Source of the DNA: Aquilaria yunnanensis
Taxonomy: Eukaryota > Streptophyta > Magnoliopsida > Malvales > Thymelaeaceae
DNA: 64,000 bases
Direction of reading: 5' to 3'
NCBI GenBank assembly: GCA_039654915.1
Contig: CM077594.1
Location: forward strand, 90,162,893 to 90,226,892
Below, one piece after another: positions 24,151 through 37,022 of the stretch; positions within the stretch are counted from its first letter, which is position 1; each line of letters opens with the position of its first letter. The position numbers and the translations under genes are program-made. Below the pieces are notes generated by a model. The model searched no databases. It saw only the letters and a list, made by a program, of their open reading frames with translations, and was not told where the DNA came from.

Positions 24151-24945
24151 ATTACTAAAATCTCTCTTTGAGCATATTTTAATTCATTGCCTCTTCACGC
24201 AAAAGGTACGAGCTTTCCTAAACGTAGAGACGCAATTTCCTCCAAATATATTTGTTTATGATTGGTTCGCAGAAGATGTTGATAAGTGGAGAATGCTTTT
24301 TATTGTTCTTCATTGGTACTTTTGGTGGAATCGGAATAAAGTTGTGCTACACCCTACGTAGACTAGCAGAGGCTATTAAAATGCGGTGTGCAAACTAGGA
24401 AAATTTGTCCCTTCCTTCTTCCAAGGCACAAGTGGCTCACTCCCTGTTAGCGTGGTTTCCTCCTAATAATGGGTTTGTAAGGATTAATGTTGATACTGTC
24501 ACCTCTTCCTTTTTTAAGCGGAGTGCTGTTGGACTTGTATTTTGAGATGCTAGGGCTTCACCTATTCATATCGTTTTAGTCTCCTTCTCTAAGTGGAGTG
24601 ATCAGACAACCTTAGTAGAGATTTTAGATATCTTATACGCTCCTCTAAAAATTTAGAAAGCGTGGACTTCAACAAATTATGGTTAAATTTAATGCAAAAG
24701 TTTTGACCAAGGATCTACATTCTTCCAATTGTTTATCGCTTTTGTCTTTTGGAGTGGTTATGGATGATATTAGATAGCTAGCTAGCTTCGTTTTTTTTTT
24801 TTCTTGCTTTTTTATTTAAGTTATATTCTCTCTAAACTTAGTTGCTCATTCTATTGCCCGTGTTGGGCTATCAAAAATTGTTGGTCATGTTTGTTGGCCT
24901 TACCCGCATCTGTTGTGGTTGGACTTCTCTCTTTCTAAGTAATTA
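24150..24945 (+). pseudogene. LINE 3' remnant: zf-RVT tail plus RNase H-like domain
   Basis: Pieces in the plus frames read FEHILIHCLF (zinc-binding tail seen after plant non-LTR reverse transcriptases), then NNGFVRINVDTV and RSAVGLVF with DARASPIHIV (start of the plant RNase H-like RVT_3 domain), and finally VAHSIARVGL (its last helix). Stops and frameshifts interrupt it, for example a TGA just before the DARASP segment. The reverse transcriptase itself is not present, so it is a 5'-truncated, dead copy. Confidence 0.65.
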
Positions 24946-26684
24946 AATACAATCCATCTTTCAAAAATCTCTCTACAATCATTAGCAATTTGAAGCATCA
25001 AATGTCTATATCATTATGAGCTTTCTTATAAATTAAAAATAGTCAAAATTCAAGAAAGTAAAAATAATTTAATGTTATGCTTTAAAAATTCAAAGCGAAC
25101 CATAATTTATGGAATCTAAGTGCCATAGAATGCCCCATGAGTAAGAGCAGGAAAACGTTAAGACAGGAAACGTCACTTTTTAAAATTTAAATTAAAAAAG
25201 TGTAATGAAATAAGAATAGGAATGACAATTGAAGACGGAAGAGAAGTGAGAATGGGTGCGTCAACTCAAAATAAAATGATTATGTCATATAATACAAGTT
25301 TGCAATTGTACTCGCCTTTCTTTCATCAAATAGAAATCATATATGATTTTTTCTGTAGAAAAACTTTCTACTATTTCTCTTTTAATGGAAACAACCAATA
25401 ATTTTAGCATGGAATTCAAAAAATAAATAAAAAAACTGAAAGTAATTTACAAGAATTGAGCAGTGCACCGAGTGGAGAATGGAGAAACTACAAAAAATAA
25501 AGAAATAACAAAAATTGAAAAAAAAAAAACTCACAGGAATTGGGCGGCAATGGAGAAAGCACGATTACAACTCCCAACTTGCAAAAATTGTTATGCCCGT
25601 GGGGAGCTGTTTTTTGTTGAGCACAGCAATATAAATTCTAATAACATGTGATTATGGGAAAGAGAGAAACGATAACGTAAAGGGTTAATTTTTTTATACA
25701 TATGTTTAGATATTTTTTTTTTTTTACTCAGAAGCGGAAATGAAGAGAAATAAGGGAAAAAGAAAATCTGCCAGATGGTGAGCAGCGGACTCTGTCTCTG
25801 GAAATAATGGTCACGGTTCTCCTGCAGCTGGCTTCAAAGTTTGCAATGATCAGCAAACTTTCTTACATGATTAAAAAAAAAAAGGGTTAAAAAGCAGTTA
25901 CTTTTTTTTTATTAACTTTTTTTTTTTTTTAAAGGGAAGGACTTTATAACATTAAAAAAAAAAAAAAAAAGAGACCAGTACACCGAAAAAGAAAGCAAAA
26001 AAAAAAAACACGCAGTACAAAGGGGGTATTCCAGGCGCCTACTACAGGCGTTGTATATACTTTCTTTACTACTTCCGTTGTTATATATACTTTCTTACTA
26101 TATTTAATTTTCTAAAGTACTTTATAAAATATACATACCCCTGCATAATTGTAAAAAGTATGAGGGATGGGACAGCCCCAGCCCCTCCCATCTCCATCAT
26201 TTGGTCCAAGCATGGAGGAAGGCAGCTCGACGGAAATAATTCCAGTTCCAAACCAAAGATCCAACCGAATTAACACTTCTAGTTGTGAATATTGTGTTCC
26301 ACATCTATTTTCGTATCTTTTCCTTTCGTATCGGTGGTCTTATCTAGGACTTCGGTACTTGGTCGTCTTCATTTACTAACAAATTCCAGTTTTTCTTCTT
26401 CTTGTTTTTTTTTTTTTAAAAAAAAATCATCTATTGTTATCTTGCTACTTATTTCAGGCCAAATACCCTCAATGTGCTTAATAATTGGAACTTCTATTTG
26501 ACCTTGGAGTAACGAAAAAGACATTAACTTCTAGGCCCAATAAACTGGGCCTTGCGCAATTTTGATTAGAAAAATAAAATATGGGCCGAGAAAGCCTACC
26601 ATTGCCTTGTCTGATCCGCCCAACAAGCATACCGGTTAAATTCATAGACCCAAGTAGGCTTCAAGTTACACACCCGTTATCAAG
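24946..26684. other. AT-rich intergenic with homopolymer tracts
   Basis: No gene is supported. Long A and T runs occur at about 25526, 25715, 25865-25970 and 26405. The short open frames at 25463-25651 and 26167-26379 have no recognisable similarity. Confidence 0.45.
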
Positions 26685-26686
26685 TA

Positions 26687-26919
26687 TTCCCTCCGTCCCA
26701 AAAGTTTTGCTCAATTTGTTTTTGGCAATTAATCTATAATTTTTTATTTTCAATATTTTAATATATAAATACAAAATCTTTGTATATAAATGATAATTCA
26801 AGATATGTAGTTTCTAAATATATTTTTTTTTATTTTTTTTAACAAACAATAATATGAATAAAATTGAGTCAAAATACAACAAAAAGTCAAATGTATCAAA
26901 ATTTATAGGACGGAAGGAG
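26687..26919. mobile_element. Stowaway-like MITE (Tc1/mariner), 233 bp
   Basis: The left end is TTCCCTCCGTCCCAAAAG, and the right end on the minus strand is CTCCTTCCGTCCTATAAAT. A TA dinucleotide flanks both ends (26685-26686 and 26920-26921). This is the signature of the plant Stowaway MITEs. AT-rich and non-coding. Confidence 0.9.
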
Positions 26920-26921
26920 TA

Positions 26922-29900
26922 TTTTCTTTCGTTTTCGTTCACAAGGTTTAGGGATATGAAAAAATTAAAATATACGCATTTTTAATGTACACTACTCCAC
27001 AGAAAACAACAAATTTTTCTTAATGAAAAAGAGTACATCTTTGTTAGAAAACTGTGTTCAACATAAGTAAAATCTTGTTCATTTAGTTAAATTAAGCATT
27101 TTTTTTTATTTTCTAACGTAAAAGAACATTTGTACATAAAAATGACGCTTCGGCGTCTCCACATAAAAAAAATAACACATTTTTTACTACCTGAAAAGAA
27201 CTTAATTTATGATTAACACATTTGTCCTAATTTATGAAGAATACAACTTTTATGGTTTTACTTTAATTCAACAAATTAACACGTCAACTTGTTTTCCATT
27301 TGGCCGCCTATCATATTTTAAAAGGCTGGAGACAGTTGTTTGCTTGACCCTGCCGTCTTCGGTTAGGTGTTAAGAAACAGTTAAATATGGGCATAGTTCG
27401 ACCAACCCATTAAATAAATAACATTGTAACAAACTATTCACCAAATCATAATATCAATTAATTGATTAATTAAAATAATGTAACATAACAACGTGAGATT
27501 AACTGCTGATGGTGCCGTTAACCTGGGATGAAAGATTCGTCTCACCTAATGTGAAGTCCCATAGACTATCATGCCAATCCACAGTCCTTCTTTTTTATTG
27601 GTTCACGACAACCTCCTAATTTTAGGACGGATTAGGTGAGTCTCAATAAAAAATTTAAGCCCAGCTCAGTTTACACACTGATTAATTGCATAAAGTGATT
27701 ATTTATTCAAATTATATAATTATTAAAAATTTATATTTTAAGAAGTTTGAAAAATTCTTGTAAAATTATATAAAAATACTTACTCTCTATAAAATTGTTT
27801 TACATTTAATTAAATGATTATTATGCCTATATAGTACTACTTTCAAATTATATTAATTCCACAATAAAACAAAAAAAAATAAAAAAAAGCCAAAATTTAA
27901 TAAAAGTTAAAATTTTCAATCAAGTAATTTAGATAAGTACAAAACATGTAAATCCGCGGAATTTCCACCTGCAAAGTTTGGACTTTGGAGGAAAATATCT
28001 TTTCACGTTAAAGCTGACTACTTCTATATGTTTTAGGAAACATAAAAGGTTGAGAAGGTTTTTCCTAATTGCACATGATGTTGAGACTTGAGAGTGATTT
28101 TTCTTGGTGGGGTGGTGAACCAAAGTTGTTGGGACTTAGGATATTATGGCTCCAACAAATCACTTTCTCCTAACTAATTTAATAAAACTCTAGCTATGGT
28201 TACCTACCAAAGGAATCATTTTCTGAGGAAGCAGAAGCAAGCAATACGTCAGGGACAAATCTGTCAAACTGCCAAACTTCATATAAATATCAATGAAATG
28301 GTCCAAGAAAAAAAAAAAAGAATTGCCAATCCACTAGTGGAATAAGTGGGACACACACACACCCCCCTCCATCCATACAAATGCCATGCCTATATAGGCT
28401 CTTAGGCACTACAGTATCATCACTATTGGGCCCTGCTTTCTCTTGGGTTGAGATGGACCAATTCTCACTCCCTGTCACAATCTCTACCTACCCTAACCAC
28501 TACAATTTTTTTTTGTTTTAGTTTAACTTATTTGTGTGAAGGAACTAGTATAGTAACTATAGTTATGAAAAGTAATTAAGCCGTGTTTATCTTCTATCCA
28601 TTCCCAATTAAGTGGATTAAGTGTTGTTTGGACTTAATGTTTACAACTAATTGAAACTATCATTAAACTCTTAAATGTTTTTTGTTCCATTCTCAAAAAG
28701 TAATTCGTGAAAAGTTGTTCTCATTTTCATTTATATCCTGATATTTATCCAATTCTAAAATGAGTTTCAATTGCTAACCAATTTTCTTTCTCATTCGAGT
28801 TCTAACACTTCAAAGCATAAGTGATTGGACCCCTTTGTAAAATGTGTTAGTGTATGACCAACACAGAAATGAAATATACAAAATTAATGAATTTCGATCA
28901 AGTACACCTAATAGGAGGCAATGGAAAAACTTCAAATTCTTAAGTACATAAAAAAACTGGATAACAACTGATGTAGTGTTTTCAATTTTCTAATACTAAT
29001 TTATTGCTTGTGGTTAGGTGATTTGAAAGGTTGACAAATATAAAACCATTAGCTTCCACCCTTCCATTTGACTAGGTAAGTCTTAGATAAGAGTTAAACT
29101 GAAAATTTAAGTATATAGCAAAGTCAGAGATTGATTATAGTGGTGAAAGTATAACACAACCAAATTTTTTTAAGACTCAATTTGGACCAAAATGTGAAAA
29201 AAAAAAAAAAAGTAAAATATGCCTATCATTTACAAATATTAATTTGGTTCAATTACGTTAATGTCACTGAACCATCTGAAATTGGTAACAACATGAATTT
29301 TGGTTGTAAGTGGAAATCAAGTTGGGAAACGTTTGAGACTGGTATGAGGAAAAATGGATAAGTTTTTGAACCAAAAACTGAAATTCCAAACAAAAAGTAA
29401 ACAGGTACCAATGGAATATTGGTTATCCTTAAGTTAATTTGCAGGAGGGTTGGCTTTGATTGAAGCACTTGGGTTGGTGAATCATTTGTGGGACATCTGC
29501 AATGATGGGGCATGCCTTGACGATGTCCCTGGTACAGACCACAATGCCAGTTTATTCATGCCCTTTCATCTAACTCAGGATAAAAAGTATCACAGTTGGA
29601 TTTGATCTCACATGGCCTACAAAAGTATCCATCATATACACAAAAATAATAATAATAATAATTAGGTCTTATTTTAACTGGATGATACTACAATATTATG
29701 TAGTTATTAAGATTTAAATCTTATCTTGTGTAAGAGATTGTTTCTCTTTATAATCAATGAATGAATTTAAGTTGAGTGGCGTATAGTGTAATATAGATTA
29801 AATTGTAAAATTTCTCTTGTATCATGTGCTTTATAGCAAAGAACTCATGATTTCTTCCTGTTAGTTAATTTGAGTCTTTTTCTATTTCTTTCTTAAACCT

Positions 29901-32405
29901 CAAAGACTTTGAAAGTAAAAATTAAAAAAAAAAAAACAGGCATTTATTATAGAAAGTCAGGTTATATTTTTTTGATATAGAAAAAAATCACGTTAGATAA
30001 GTGACAATGACATAACAATATGGCAATGACTAATGACGGAACAAGATAAACTGATTTAATTCAGCAAAGAATTTAATAGTGATGGACAAGTCACTGCGTT
30101 CGATTTAATATAAAATTGAATATAAAAATAGATGTTTTACCATAAAACCTGAAAAAATAAAAATAAATAAAGGTAAAAGAGGTTACTGTTGATAAACAGT
30201 AAACGTCGTTCATCTTTAAATTGTACATATAAATTTAGCATTATATTATATATATATATAATAAAACGTAAATAAAACGTAAATTTTATTACACCTTTTC
30301 TGACACATAAGGAAGATGAAAGACATTCATCTTAAATTTTTCAAAATTGCACTATCGATCTAGCCTATAGTCCCTATACCACTGCTCGTAGTTGTAGTGC
30401 AAAATACAAACCCTTAAAGAAAAATATTTCCTTCCATAATGAGTTTCACATTTCAAAATTATTGTATCCCAAATTGAATGTTACATTTTCATAATCATAC
30501 AGTTTTTTTTACCAATTTGACACATATATCTAAGTTAGTACCCACTAAGAATACCTTTTTATTATAATTATGTGAACTAATTAAGGATAATCCTGAGATG
30601 AATATAAAATTGTGTGACACAACATCCTTAGTATTTATTTAGAAAAAGACTGTGTCAACCATTTTGAAAATAAATGAAAAATACATTTTAAATTTATCTG
30701 TTTCTTCCGTCCATTTTTATTGTTGCATTTTACTTTTTCTAATTTAATTATAAATTTTCATATAATATTTTTTAACATATATATATTAAAATGTTAAAAA
30801 TAAAAATTACAAATTAATTATTATAAATAACAAATAATACAATAAATTTGAGATGAGGGATGCCTAGTTTAGCCATGTATACAAGTTTGGCCCCTTTTTC
30901 ATACAACCGAGGGTTCTCATTTCTTTTCGTGACCTTTACCAAAAACACCCGAACCTAGCATAACAAAATTTCCGATTGGACACACCTCGTCTTCTCATCT
31001 AGCAACCGAATGAGCCCCTACATGGGTTTTGTCAGAGGATGACTATTAGGAAATTAAAATATTTGAATCGAATAAAGAAATTTTAAATATAATTAAATTT
31101 TATATAAGGCTTGGATGTGCATTCGTTCGCTCAAGTTTGCACACTCGCATGAGTTGGTCTTTAAAGATTGACTCATCGTGACTTAGTCCTCTAAGTTAGA
31201 TAAATATGTGACTTAGTTCGAAAAGTGTGGAAATGTGTTCGACTTAGCACCTTAAATGGTCATGGGCGATCACGTGACCGTGATGTTGTTAGTTTCTTTT
31301 CCCTGCCACCACTTACCAGCTATCTTCTCTGTCAAAGCCGCCCCTATACCTCACCGTCGACCTCTTCTCCATTAAATCCAGCCTCTCTTATTACAGTCGG
31401 CCTCTTCTTATCCCTACCCCTCCAAAGTCAGCCTCTTCTCCTCCTCACCCCCACTATCGTCATTGTTCAACCCACCATCATGGTCTTTGTCATGGTCATT
31501 GCCTAACGTGTTGACCTAATGTTGTCCTCTTTGCTCTCACTTCTCATTCGCATCTTTATCCCACCTTCTTGCCTTTGTCACTCTATCCAAGAGGATGTTC
31601 AAGCTGGCCATGTTGTCGGAGAATTTAATCAACAAACGTGAATCTTGACCCTTAAATTTGCCAAGCACTTGATCGGTCATGACAAACGAATCTCTGTCTT
31701 TTGTCCTCCCCATGAAGTATCCCTTCACTTTTTCTCATTGATTTCTTCACCAAATTTGTTGTTGATTCCCAACCCAAAATTTGACTTCTCAATCTCCTCA
31801 ATGTTGAAGGGAAAGGGCAGGAGAAAGGGAGTGATTTAAGGAAGATTGAGGAAGTGGTGGCAACAGAATATGAGGGGAGAAGGCGGCTGCATATGAGAAT
31901 AAGGATTGGTGGTGGCGGTCCTCAGCCTAGCCCCTTGTTAAGTGGGAAAATCCCACATGGCAAAAAAAAAAAAAAATGGGTTAGTGAATGGTTTATATAG
32001 TGATGGGACATTTCCACTAATTGCCAACTAGTTTTAAGTGGAGAATTTTCATTACTATATAAAATATTGACTTAACCTTTTTTATTGCCCATGTGAGGTC
32101 CAATTGACTGTGAATACAAATACAGTATAAGGGTTACCCTTTCCGTTCGGTAGGTAGGTCCATACATTAGAAAATTTTAAAAGGAATTCAAATTTTCACG
32201 AACATGTAATTAAATTTGTATTTTTCACATTTGATTACATACAGAACAAATTAATTAATTGATCTCAGTGTTTTAATTTCATTATGAGCCCAATATATTT
32301 TTATATAAATTTGTTAGCATGCTGAAATTGCACAAATTTTGTTTTTGAAAAGAACATGTTCAATCCTAAAACTTTAATCATTTTTTTATTCAAGTCTTAA
32401 CGCTC
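26922..32405. other. Long AT-rich intergenic stretch, no supported gene
   Basis: I see no exon structure or conserved domain on either strand. A GC-richer patch at about 31220-31930 has open frames on both strands, none recognisable. A possible decayed Stowaway-like sequence lies at about 30700-30865 (CTTCCGTCCATTTTTATTG at one end, weak at the other). There is an AT-dinucleotide tract near 30245-30262. Confidence 0.4.
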
Positions 32406-32410
32406 TATGC

Positions 32411-32993
32411 AGTAAATTGCATAGATGGTCCCTAACATTTAATATTGTTTCCTTTTAGTCTCTAACTTATTGAATGTTTGGTTTTGACACTAAACTTATT
32501 AAAAATGTTCCATTTTAGTCATAAATCTATTAGAAATAGTCGTTTTGGTCCTTATTTGGTGATGTTTGTTAGCTCAAAGTATTTTTCTGATAACAACTTT
32601 TTATATCATAATTTAAACTATTTAGTAAATGTTTTACAATAAATTTAATTTGCATAATAATTTTTTTATAGTTAATGAAAATTTCAAATCATCATTTTTT
32701 CTATCTATAAATTGAAATTATTCCAAACAGGAAGAAAAAACTATTAATTTAAATTATCTATTTACTGTTAAAAAATATTAATTTTTTAAATTTATTGGAA
32801 GATAATTACTGAATATTTAAATTAGAATTTCAAAAGTTATATAGACATTTATTCCTAATTGATAAATTTCATGTAGTGAGAGACCAAAATGAAACAACTT
32901 TAATAGGTTTAGGACCCAAATAAAACATTTAATAGGTTAAGGACTAAAATGAAAATGATAATTAAAGGTTATTGATCATTTCTGCAATTTACT
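32411..32993. mobile_element. Foldback MITE-like element, 583 bp
   Basis: The ends AGTAAATTGCA and TGCAATTTACT are inverted. Inwards, both arms carry repeated TTTTAGTC-x-CTAACCTATTAAATG phrases pairing over roughly 150 bp. I see no convincing target duplication. Its right-arm sequence also occurs inside the hAT element at about 21945-22075, so this is a repeat family. Confidence 0.6.
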
Positions 32994-34560
32994 CAACTTT
33001 GCGAGTTTCTTTTTTAGTCATAAGACTTTCAAAAACATGTAAATAGTTAGTTGTAAACCATTAGCCACCTGTAATAGGATTAATTTTAAGATTAGTTGTT
33101 TAAATGTTTTGCAAGTTTTAGGATTTAAATAGAAATTTGTAAAATTTTAGACTTGAATAGAAATTCACAAAGTTTTATAGCTTAAATAGAAAAAGGCAAA
33201 AGATTTTGAACTCAAATACCAAGTTGTCTTTCACTTCTTTTTCTTCCAAATGATTTTCAAAATTGATCCTTATTTTCTTAAAGTGAGAAGAACAAATCTT
33301 TTCTTTTTCAATTTTTCCAAAGAAGATACAATATTTTTTTTGTTTATGCATGATTAAAAATCACACTTTATAAAAGATTTCTTTGTTGTTATCGTTTAAA
33401 TTAAGCATGGAGTAAAACTACAGAATTGCTTTTTGTTCAACAAGTCTCATTAATATTATTTTCTAGTTTGGAAAATTTTCAAACACATTAATAAACTTCT
33501 TATTTCTACATCAGTTCGGTGGAGATTACTTTTTTATGATTAAAAATATCTATTTTGAGATAGATTTTGTTCTTTGAAACCGCAAATCATCTTTAAGATT
33601 TTCAAAAGATATTTTTCATTTTTCTTTTTGAAAAAAATATATATCTTTTAGCTTTATTTTTTTTTATAGTTTGAAAGACATAAAAAGTCATAAACAAAAA
33701 CTACTCAAATTAAAATTAAAAAATTATAATAAATTATTACTCCTAAAAAATATTTTTTAAGTCAGATAAGGAAAAACCACTTTTGGTTAAGAATAAATGT
33801 GTTCTTTCTCTCAAATTTTTTTGACCTCACTTACTCCATGCATATAACTCCGAATTTTGTTGAACATTTATTAAATGTTTTACCAAATGTAGTGGAAATC
33901 AATTAGATTAAAAAAAATTCATAAGTTTTATTCTTTTTATGACATTCTTAGGGTATATCCAATATATTTACTCTTACACATCTTCAAATTAGATATTTTT
34001 AAAATAATATTGGACACTTATAAAATAATATCTGAAAAAACCATACTAAATATTTTATTACATACTTATAGAGTATATCGTGAATGAATATCTAGTTTTA
34101 TTTCATGGGTGTCTATTTTATTTTATAAATATCTAAATCGTGAAATATTAAATTATAAAAAGCAGGTCGACGTTACTATTTTATTTTATAAATATCAAAC
34201 TTAATGAAATATAAATCTGGGTAGGTGTTATAAAATATGGTTAACGGATATTATATAATACATTAATGGAGAATAGGATGATAAGGTTGCCGCATGCTTT
34301 TCATGAGGGTTTAATGTCAATTTTGGTCCTCACAGTTGAGTAGTTGGGGCGTAGTGGTTATTGCTTTGTGGAAGGTTGCATCTGCATCTTCATTCTGATG
34401 ATGAAAAAAACACTATGTCGCTGTCCTAATTCTGGTGGGAGCATTGCATATGTGCTGCTTTCACATTTAGGCCATTGATCTTTTTCATGTTACAATTGTA
34501 TTCGTGAGTGAAATCGTAGTATTGCGTCCTCTTTTACAGTTTTGTTGAGGAGTTATTGGA
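32994..34560. other. AT-rich intergenic, no gene
   Basis: Low-complexity AT-rich DNA. Nothing recognisable on either strand. Confidence 0.5.
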
Positions 34561-34771
34561 TATTAGACGGTTAGTGTTGTAAATTAGGAACTTATGTTCG
34601 CAGTAGGTTGTCCACCATCATGTTTTCTTTTTTTTTTTTTTTTTTTGGGATTTGACATGGCATTTATATGTTATGGTGCAAATTTCAGGGACAGAATTGA
34701 TTTTAGAGTTGTGTACATTGGGTTACATCCAGTTAAAACCATTCATAAGTTAATTTCGTTGCAATGGAGGC

Positions 34772-35107
34772 TTGCAGTATTTTAACTTAACAATTTGTCA
34801 AAATCGCCAACTTCAATGGTCTCACCTACAACATCAAGGTTCGCCGCAAAGATCAAGCTTCCTTCACTTTTTCCTTGGCGGCGAGATCCGTAGCTCAGGC
34901 CCCCCCGCTATGCCCGAAGTCCATTCTTTAGGAAACAATGTCAAGGTCAGCGGCAAGATCAAAGCTTCCTTCAAATTTTCCGGCAGCACCATTCGCAGTT
35001 CTTCCAGAAATGACAAAAACAGTTTATTTTCCCACACGGAGACTCTCTTCAATGATATGTCTATTGAGCCCTGTAACAGAGAGATGAGGCGCCGTGCTCG
35101 TTGCTAG
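34772..35107 (+). other. Unassigned GC-rich island with an internal duplication
   Basis: It stands out from AT-rich surroundings. Two diverged copies of one segment follow each other: ATCAAGGTTCGCCGCAAAGA...GCTTCCTTCACTTTTTCC at about 34832-34880, and GTCAAGGTCAGCGGCAAGAT...GCTTCCTTCAAATTTTCC at about 34939-34985. One plus frame is open for 111 codons, and other frames are partly open. I recognise no domain; it could be a piece of a captured or decayed gene. Confidence 0.3.
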
Positions 35108-35130
35108 TAGTTTTACAATGGAAATAATTA

Positions 35131-35388
35131 CTCCCCCGTTTTACATCAGCTGCCCTTTTATCTGTCATAACTAAAGGTTTGACTACTTTTTTTGGTAATC
35201 TAAAATTTGACTACTTGAATATATTAATATCTCTTTTAATTTCAAATTATTTGTTCACTAGAGAACATTTCATAGAACAAGTTATTGTAAATGTAGTCTT
35301 TTATTGGACAAAAAAAATTGAGAAAGTGAACAACAAAATTGGGGCATCTCAAAATAGAAATGTGGACAAATAATTTGGGTGGAGGGAG
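35131..35388. mobile_element. Stowaway-like MITE, 258 bp
   Basis: The left end is CTCCCCCGTTTTA, and the right end on the minus strand is CTCCCTCCACCCAAAT, each flanked by TA (35129-35130 and 35389-35390). AT-rich, non-coding. It belongs to the same superfamily as the element at 26687-26919 but is clearly a different subfamily. Confidence 0.85.
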
Positions 35389-35766
35389 TAATTTGTAATT
35401 GAAAAAAATATCTAAAATATATTTAGAAACTCTAATCTTTAAGATACCATTTGCACATAAAAAGTTCATACTTCTATAATAAAATTTGAAAGAAATAAAA
35501 TCTATAAATTAATTATTGTAAATAGTATCAACGTTAATTATTATGAGACAAAAATAGTATGTACTATTCTTTTTTAATTTTTCTAAATAAAACCAGAAAG
35601 AAGCACTCACTCAAACTAATAACAATAATAGTAGTCCCCACTGCCTTGGCAACTTCAGCCTATTTGGTTGCCCTTTAAATTCCCAATAGGCTGACATGCC
35701 CCTTCCGCTTAATTAGTAAAATTGTACATCTTTCCTTATATACTTATATGACTAATATGAGTAAAA

Positions 35767-35816
35767 TGATAATAATAATAATAATAATAATAACAACAAC
35801 AACAACAACAACAACA
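35767..35816 (+). repeat. Compound microsatellite (ATA)n(ACA)n
   Basis: An uninterrupted run of AAT units followed by AAC units directly abuts the TIR element that starts at 35817. A similar AAT tract (about 36866-36888) lies beyond the element's other end. Confidence 0.9.
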
Positions 35817-36837
35817 TAAAAATAATAAAAAATCTTAATGTTTGAGATGCAACCCAATTCACCTGCTAATGTGTTTTTTCGGTCCAAATAAACCACTAAC
35901 GTTTCTAAGTCAAACAGAGTTACATACTACCACTAAAATGAAGCTAATGTGGCCTCCCTCCTCTCTTTCCCCAAGCACCATTTTTTTTTCTTGTAACCAT
36001 CACTCCAAGACCATCACCATCAACCGAGCCTTCAACTCACCCACCCAACCCCCAAAGCCCCATGTCAAACCTTACCCTTTGTCCAAGGTAGCCATTCCAG
36101 ATTTGCCCAATGGGTGAATTGTCCTCTCATCCTCTATGTCACAGCCAGTTGCCCAAGTCCCTTGGTAGATCATAAAGAAAGTTACAATTGGATTGAGGCA
36201 TCTAGCTAGGTGTGGCGAATCGAATGATAAATCACGGCTAGGTAGTATAAGGGCTACTTAGGGTTCATGGGTGGGTAGCTCAGGGATGGATCTAGTGGCG
36301 AGCAAGGCAAGGCCAGGAATACGGCAAGCCAATTCAACTCATAATTTCCATCAATGCTTAGCGAAGAAGTTGCAACATCATCAATTATGTGTTCCAGATT
36401 TTGGGTTGATTCGTCGACCACAATTAACGAGGGGGTTGAAGAGGAGGTGGATGAGAAAGAAGAAGAAGAAGAGCTCAATCGCAGGAAGAAAGAATTTGGT
36501 AAAAACTCTAGAATTTGCTGACGAGGTGACTTTGTTGAGGACTTTGAAAGACACCAATGCGGTGCTGCAGGTAATGTTGAAGGCGAGGAATATGACATGA
36601 GAATTGGGATTACTTCTTTATTTTTGCCATGTTACATGATTAAATAAAATTTATTTTTCTCATATAATCATATTTTAATGAAATATTCTCTATTTTCAAA
36701 GGCATATTCTCTTATTTAACCATCAATGGTTTATCTAGGCTGATTTTATAACATTAGTGGTTTATTTGACAAAAAAAAAACATTAATAGTTTATTTGAGC
36801 CAATCCTAAAACATTAGTAATTTTTTTATTATTTTTA
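35817..36837. mobile_element. TIR element with gene-like interior, just upstream of MED33
   Basis: The outer ends are TAAAAATAATAAAAAA on both sides going inwards. The arms continue with CAAATAAACCACTAACGTT on the left and, on the minus strand, CAAATAAACCACTAATGTT on the right. The interior is GC-richer at about 35940-36600, with roughly 110-codon open frames on both strands, no recognised domain, and a poly-Ser-encoding (GAAGAA)n patch. No clear target duplication; the flanks are microsatellite. Its right end is 185 bp from the MED33 start codon. Confidence 0.6.
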
Positions 36838-37022
36838 CCTAATAATGACAAAAACAACAATAGCAATAATAATAATAATAATAATAAAGAAAATCAACCA
36901 CCTTGATGATATTAAATACAAAAATTCCCTCTTTTTCACTATATCCCAAACACAAGCACTTCCCTGTCTCGACGTAAAGAAATAAAGGGGAAACCAGAGG
37001 CGTTGGAGATTCGACCCGGGAA
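36838..37022 (+). promoter_or_regulatory. Short 5' flank / 5' UTR of MED33
   Basis: Only 185 bp separate the upstream TIR element from the start codon. It contains an AAT microsatellite at about 36866-36888. The promoter of MED33 must therefore lie partly within or across the inserted element. I see no convincing TATA box. Confidence 0.4.

Noticed and set aside
30700..30865. Decayed Stowaway-like MITE
   Set aside because: One end resembles CTTCCGTCC, but the other end does not form a matching inverted terminus.
31225..31839. Open frames on both strands in a GC-richer patch
   Set aside because: Low-complexity Pro/Ser/Leu-rich translations with no recognisable family; not enough to call a gene.
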